This document shows, piece by piece, positions 9,175 through 11,094 of a stretch of 11,094 nt of DNA (its first letter is position 1; each line of letters starts with the position of its first letter). The notes beneath the pieces are model-generated. The model had not been told where the DNA came from. It saw only the letters and a list, made by a program, of their open reading frames with translations, and searched no databases. Location of the stretch: assembly GCA_902984215.1 (NCBI GenBank), contig CADWAF010003992.1:1-11094 (forward strand), read 5' to 3'. A program made the position numbers and the translations under genes. Source of the DNA: Willaertia magna (taxonomy: Eukaryota; Heterolobosea; Eutetramitea; Acrasida; Naegleriidae).

Positions 9175-10441
9175 TTAATTGTTATTGAATAGGTGAGAGT
9201 ATTTCATATGCATTAATTCAATCTGTTTAAATCCGAAAATAGTAAATGTAAAGTATGAAGAAAATTACCTACCTTTTCGTTCATAATTGGGGATTGTGCT
9301 AGAAGTAATTTATTTGTAATTAGACTCATTCTAATGCATAGGTCTTTCAAGGAATCAGTCATTTCAGACATTTGTTCATTTATTTCCTCCATTGTGTGAC
9401 CTAGTTCTGAATCTTTCTGTTTTACACCGTCCAATTGTTGTTCTACATTTTGTACTTCTCCTAACTCATTCCTATACTAATTAAATTAGATTATAATTCA
9501 TAATTATACTTACTTTTTGAACTAATTTTGAGCTTTCTTGTAAATTAGTTGGCGTACTAATTGATGTGTTGCTACCCAATTGACTTTTTGGGCTAACATT
9601 GTTAGGAACAATGTTATTGGTATAGCTATTACTTGGGGTAACTATTTTTCTTGGTGTAGTTGTTGGAGTGCTGTTCTTTGGTTGTAAAACCAATCCTTGT
9701 TGTTTTGCTGGGGTAGAAGGCTCCTGGTGAGATTTATTTACAATATTTGTATCTTTAGTTTGAGCAACTTTCATAGGAGTTAGGCTAAATTTCGGTGGAG
9801 TAGATACTTTGTTGGGCGTTTCTTTGAGGGGCAATAATGTTTTTTCTTTGGATGGGGTAATAATGAGTTGTTGAGGAGGGAGTACTTCTGTTTGTTCAGT
9901 TTCTACAAATGAATTATTAGGCTTAACCTTCTTAGTTGGTGGAGAAAGCATTATATTATCTTTATCGTTGGTGTTTCTTTTGTTTGGGTTATCAATTTCC
10001 ATTGGACTAGTTGACTTTGGTGGGTTAGCTATTTCACTACCACTATCTTGTAATCCCTTTAAAAAGTTAGGAACATCATCATTTCGTTTATCATTGGCAG
10101 ATTCCTTAAACAAAAAACTAAATCCCTCATTAGATGAAGCTGTATTATTGTTAGTTGGCTTTGGAGATGATGGCGCAGTTGGCTTATCAAAAAAACTAAA
10201 AACTCCCTTAGAAGGTTCCTTATTATTTGAACTGTAACAGTGGTTGTAGCCTAAACAATACAATCTACTAACGAACATACCTGAATTTAAATTTAAAACC
10301 TTCATTGTCATTTGCTTTGTCACCACTTCAAAGAGGTTATACAATTATTAGCCTTAGCTACTTCATTACTTACCCTCCAAAAAGAGGTTGTTCATCAGAT
10401 TGATTATTACCACTATTTGAATTTTTAAAGATGAAATCCAT
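9175..10441 (-). CDS. FG/FxF-motif, TPxK-rich protein with coiled-coil C-terminus, possibly nucleoporin-like (360 aa, five exons)
   Basis: Exons are 10374-10441, 10281-10325, 9514-10231, 9273-9476 and 9175-9222 on the minus strand. Every junction is GT-AG and keeps frame, giving 361 codons with stop. The N-terminus carries aromatic modules in a polar background: FIFK (3-6), LFGGG (20-24), FKFKF (33-37), VFSFF (48-52) and FSFLF (75-79), resembling degenerate FG/FxFG nucleoporin repeats. A basic patch SPPTKKVKP (134-142) looks like a nuclear localisation signal. Residues 163-233 hold six T-P-x-K sites, the full CDK consensus. Residues about 270-345 form a Glu/Gln/Leu-rich helix with heptad-like spacing (LDGVKQKDSEL, MEEINEQMSEM), a predicted coiled coil. 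FG repeats followed by a coiled coil recall the Nup62/Nsp1 group, but the coil is much shorter and I cannot claim homology. The first and last exons are short and rest on splice prediction. Confidence 0.72.
9223..9272 (-). other. Intron 4 of the FG-like gene (50 nt, phase 0)
   Basis: The donor is GTAGGT after AAG and the acceptor is AACAG before ATT. Splicing gives the C-terminus IELMHMKYSHLFNNN. The intron has no in-frame stop: if retained, the frame reads VGNFLHTLHLLFSDLNRLN and stops just past the acceptor. Both ends are therefore possible, and the spliced form is preferred because both splice signals are strong. Confidence 0.6.
9477..9513 (-). other. Intron 3 of the FG-like gene (37 nt, phase 0)
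   Basis: The donor is GTAAGT after AAA (Lys277) and the acceptor is TTAG before TAT. It joins the TP-rich region to the coiled-coil frame. The alternative acceptor five bases further on would create an immediate in-frame TGA, so the first AG is chosen. An intron of 37 nt is near the lower limit for most spliceosomes. Confidence 0.7.
9594..9616. repeat. Perfect 10-bp inverted repeat with 3-nt loop inside exon 3
   Basis: Arms 9594-9603 and 9607-9616 are perfectly complementary around the loop AGG. On the coding strand they encode part of NNIVPNNVS, where the repeated Asn-Asn and Val codons explain the symmetry. A hairpin in the transcript is possible, but coding origin is the simpler reading. 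Confidence 0.5.
10232..10280 (-). other. Intron 2 of the FG-like gene (49 nt, phase 2)
   Basis: The donor is GTATGT after TTC-AG and the acceptor is TTACAG before TTC. The split Ser38 codon is AG|T. Splicing joins GFKFKF to SSNNKEPSKGVFSFF. The intron has roughly 40% G+C, higher than the flanking exons and unlike the extremely AT-rich introns of Dictyostelium discoideum. Confidence 0.72.
10326..10373 (-). other. Intron 1 of the FG-like gene (48 nt, phase 2)
   Basis: The donor is GTAAGT after GGA-GG and the acceptor is TGAAG before TGGTGAC. Splicing rebuilds Gly23 and gives LFGGGDKANDNEGFKFKF. Retention would hit TAA at once (GGG TAA), so splicing is needed for this start codon. Confidence 0.68.
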
Positions 10442-10705
10442 TCGTTTTTTTGTACTTTAAATAAGATAAAACAACCAGTGCAATTTCCAACAACAAAAAC
10501 ATTCAAATTGTAGTTCTACTAAAATTTATTTTATTTACCGCCAAAATGATGACTTGTACTTGATTCACAAGAAACCTAAATCACCACAACTTGTTAGCAA
10601 ACTCCGCAAAATTTCGTTGAATTACTCTTAGATAGTTAAATTGAGTTATTGTATGATGTTATTTACAACAACATACTTTCTTTAGCAATTAGATCATTAA
10701 AGCTT
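10442..10705. promoter_or_regulatory. Gap between the small gene and the FG-like gene (264 bp)
   Basis: This region should hold the 3' end of the small gene and the promoter of the FG-like gene. Overlapping AATAAA hexamers on the minus strand (10525-10535) are about 170 bases past the small gene's stop, which is far for a poly(A) signal. Next to them is TTTTGGCG (minus strand, 10539-10546), a partial E2F-type core about 100 bp upstream of the FG-like ATG. An out-of-frame ATG at 10502 opens a 25-codon ORF that overlaps the FG-like start. Confidence 0.4.
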
Positions 10706-10927
10706 TTACTTGTTTGATTTACTCATCTCTTGAACGAAACGAATGAAATTAATATCATTACTTATACGAACTTCACTTGATAAACTATTAGCAGATTCCT
10801 TTCCAACAAAACTAACACCTTTACCAGCAACCATATTAGAATTTCCTACACTTTCAATTACCTTTTTCATTGTGTTAACACCAGCTCTAAAGGAAGATGT
10901 ATACTTGAATGCAGAGGAAGTAACCAT
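10706..10927 (-). CDS. Small uncharacterised protein (73 aa)
   Basis: The frame is complete, ATG at 10927 and TAA at 10706-10708. An in-frame TAG lies about 80 bases upstream, with no other ATG between. Codon choice (GTT, GGT, AGT, AAT, GAA, TCT) resembles the neighbouring minus-strand genes, which favours it over the overlapping plus-strand ORF. The protein has a Ser/Arg/Lys-containing N-terminus with few acidic residues (MVTSSAFKYTSSFRAGVNTM), which could be a mitochondrial presequence, a Gly/Val-rich middle (VAGKGVSFVGKESAN) and a helical C-terminal end (INFIRFVQEMSKSNK). No membrane segment or known motif was recognised. It could be a small organellar subunit, an exon of a larger gene, or a chance ORF. 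Confidence 0.5.
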   Translation of the reverse strand: MVTSSAFKYTSSFRAGVNTMKKVIESVGNSNMVAGKGVSFVGKESANSLSSEVRISNDINFIRFVQEMSKSNK

Positions 10928-11094
10928 TGTGTAATAATTATTATTGGTAGAGGTGTAGACAGTAAGTATTAAACTGTTGTTTGCAGTTGTTTTTTTGCGA
11001 ACAAACTAGAATTGCAGATTCGTTTAAATTTATTGAATTGTGAAAGAAAAGGAAATGCTTTTATCAGTTACTGAACAAGCAATTTAAAGTAAAT
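10928..11094. promoter_or_regulatory. Presumed promoter/5' leader of the small gene (167 bp to window edge)
   Basis: No convincing gene is visible on either strand. A 10-codon plus-strand ATG frame near the right edge is too short to support. On the minus strand the leader close to the ATG contains AAT triplets and CTACACC-like stretches. Any upstream exon would lie at or beyond the edge. Confidence 0.35.

Noticed and set aside
9213..9434. Independent 73-residue gene starting at TTG 9434
   Set aside because: It is the middle of exon 4 plus retained intron 4 of gene 3. There is no ATG at that position, and the frame joins exon 3 in phase 0 through a GTAAGT-TTAG intron.
9968..10237. 89-aa plus-strand ORF opposite gene 3
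   Set aside because: It is antisense to exon 3, which splices cleanly with its neighbours. The hydrophobic look comes from complementing Asn/Lys/Glu codons.
10281..10344. Start of gene 3 at ATG 10344 (MYNLFEVV...)
   Set aside because: This start would read through the likely intron 1 acceptor and intron 2. The spliced model from 10441 gives an LFGGG...FKFKF N-terminus that matches the rest of the protein.
10743..10934. 63-aa plus-strand ORF overlapping the small gene
   Set aside because: Codon use on the minus strand fits the neighbouring genes better, and the plus product has no motif. Some doubt remains because neither frame has a known family.
1..11094. Novel defence, mobile or biosynthetic system
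   Set aside because: No transposase, integrase, terminal repeats, CRISPR repeats or clustered pathway enzymes were seen. The gene set looks like ordinary nuclear genes of a protist.

Overview
The window is a gene-dense, AT-rich stretch of a nuclear eukaryotic genome. G+C is roughly 30% by eye. Evidence for a eukaryote is direct: five GT-AG introns, one very large BEACH-WD40 protein, an RGS-domain protein, AATAAA motifs just past stop codons, and Asn/Ser/Thr/Gln homopolymer runs. The standard genetic code fits, with CAA/CAG as Gln and TAA as stop, which argues against ciliates with reassigned stops. AT-rich codons, tiny introns of 37-50 nt that are not extremely AT-rich, and short intergenic gaps suggest a free-living amoeboid protist. 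A heterolobosean of the Naegleria type is my leading guess and a dictyostelid-like amoebozoan the main alternative. The assignment is inferred from style, not from a marker gene.

All four protein genes lie on the minus strand, so transcription runs from right to left. From right to left: (4) a small uncharacterised 73-aa ORF at 10706-10927; (3) a five-exon gene at 9175-10441 for a 360-aa protein with FG/FxF-like motifs, a dense set of TPxK sites and a predicted coiled-coil C-terminus, possibly nucleoporin-like; (2) a two-exon gene at 2173-9007 for a 2263-aa neurobeachin/LRBA/NBEAL-class BEACH protein; (1) the 5' part of an RGS-domain gene at 1-1755, which runs off the left edge after 585 codons. 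Gaps are 264, 167 and 417 bp.

The intergenic spaces hold AATAAA motifs after genes 2 and 3, an E2F-like palindrome upstream of the RGS gene, a weaker E2F-like site upstream of gene 3, and short upstream ORFs. No tRNA, rRNA, transposon, CRISPR or viral feature was seen.

The genes do not form an obvious pathway. They cover G-protein signalling (RGS), membrane or vesicle traffic (BEACH) and perhaps nuclear transport (FG-like). This looks like an ordinary housekeeping and signalling neighbourhood, not a novel defence or mobile system. The points most worth a second look are the TPxK cluster in gene 3, the substituted G-alpha-contact positions in the RGS domain, and the in-frame last intron of gene 3.
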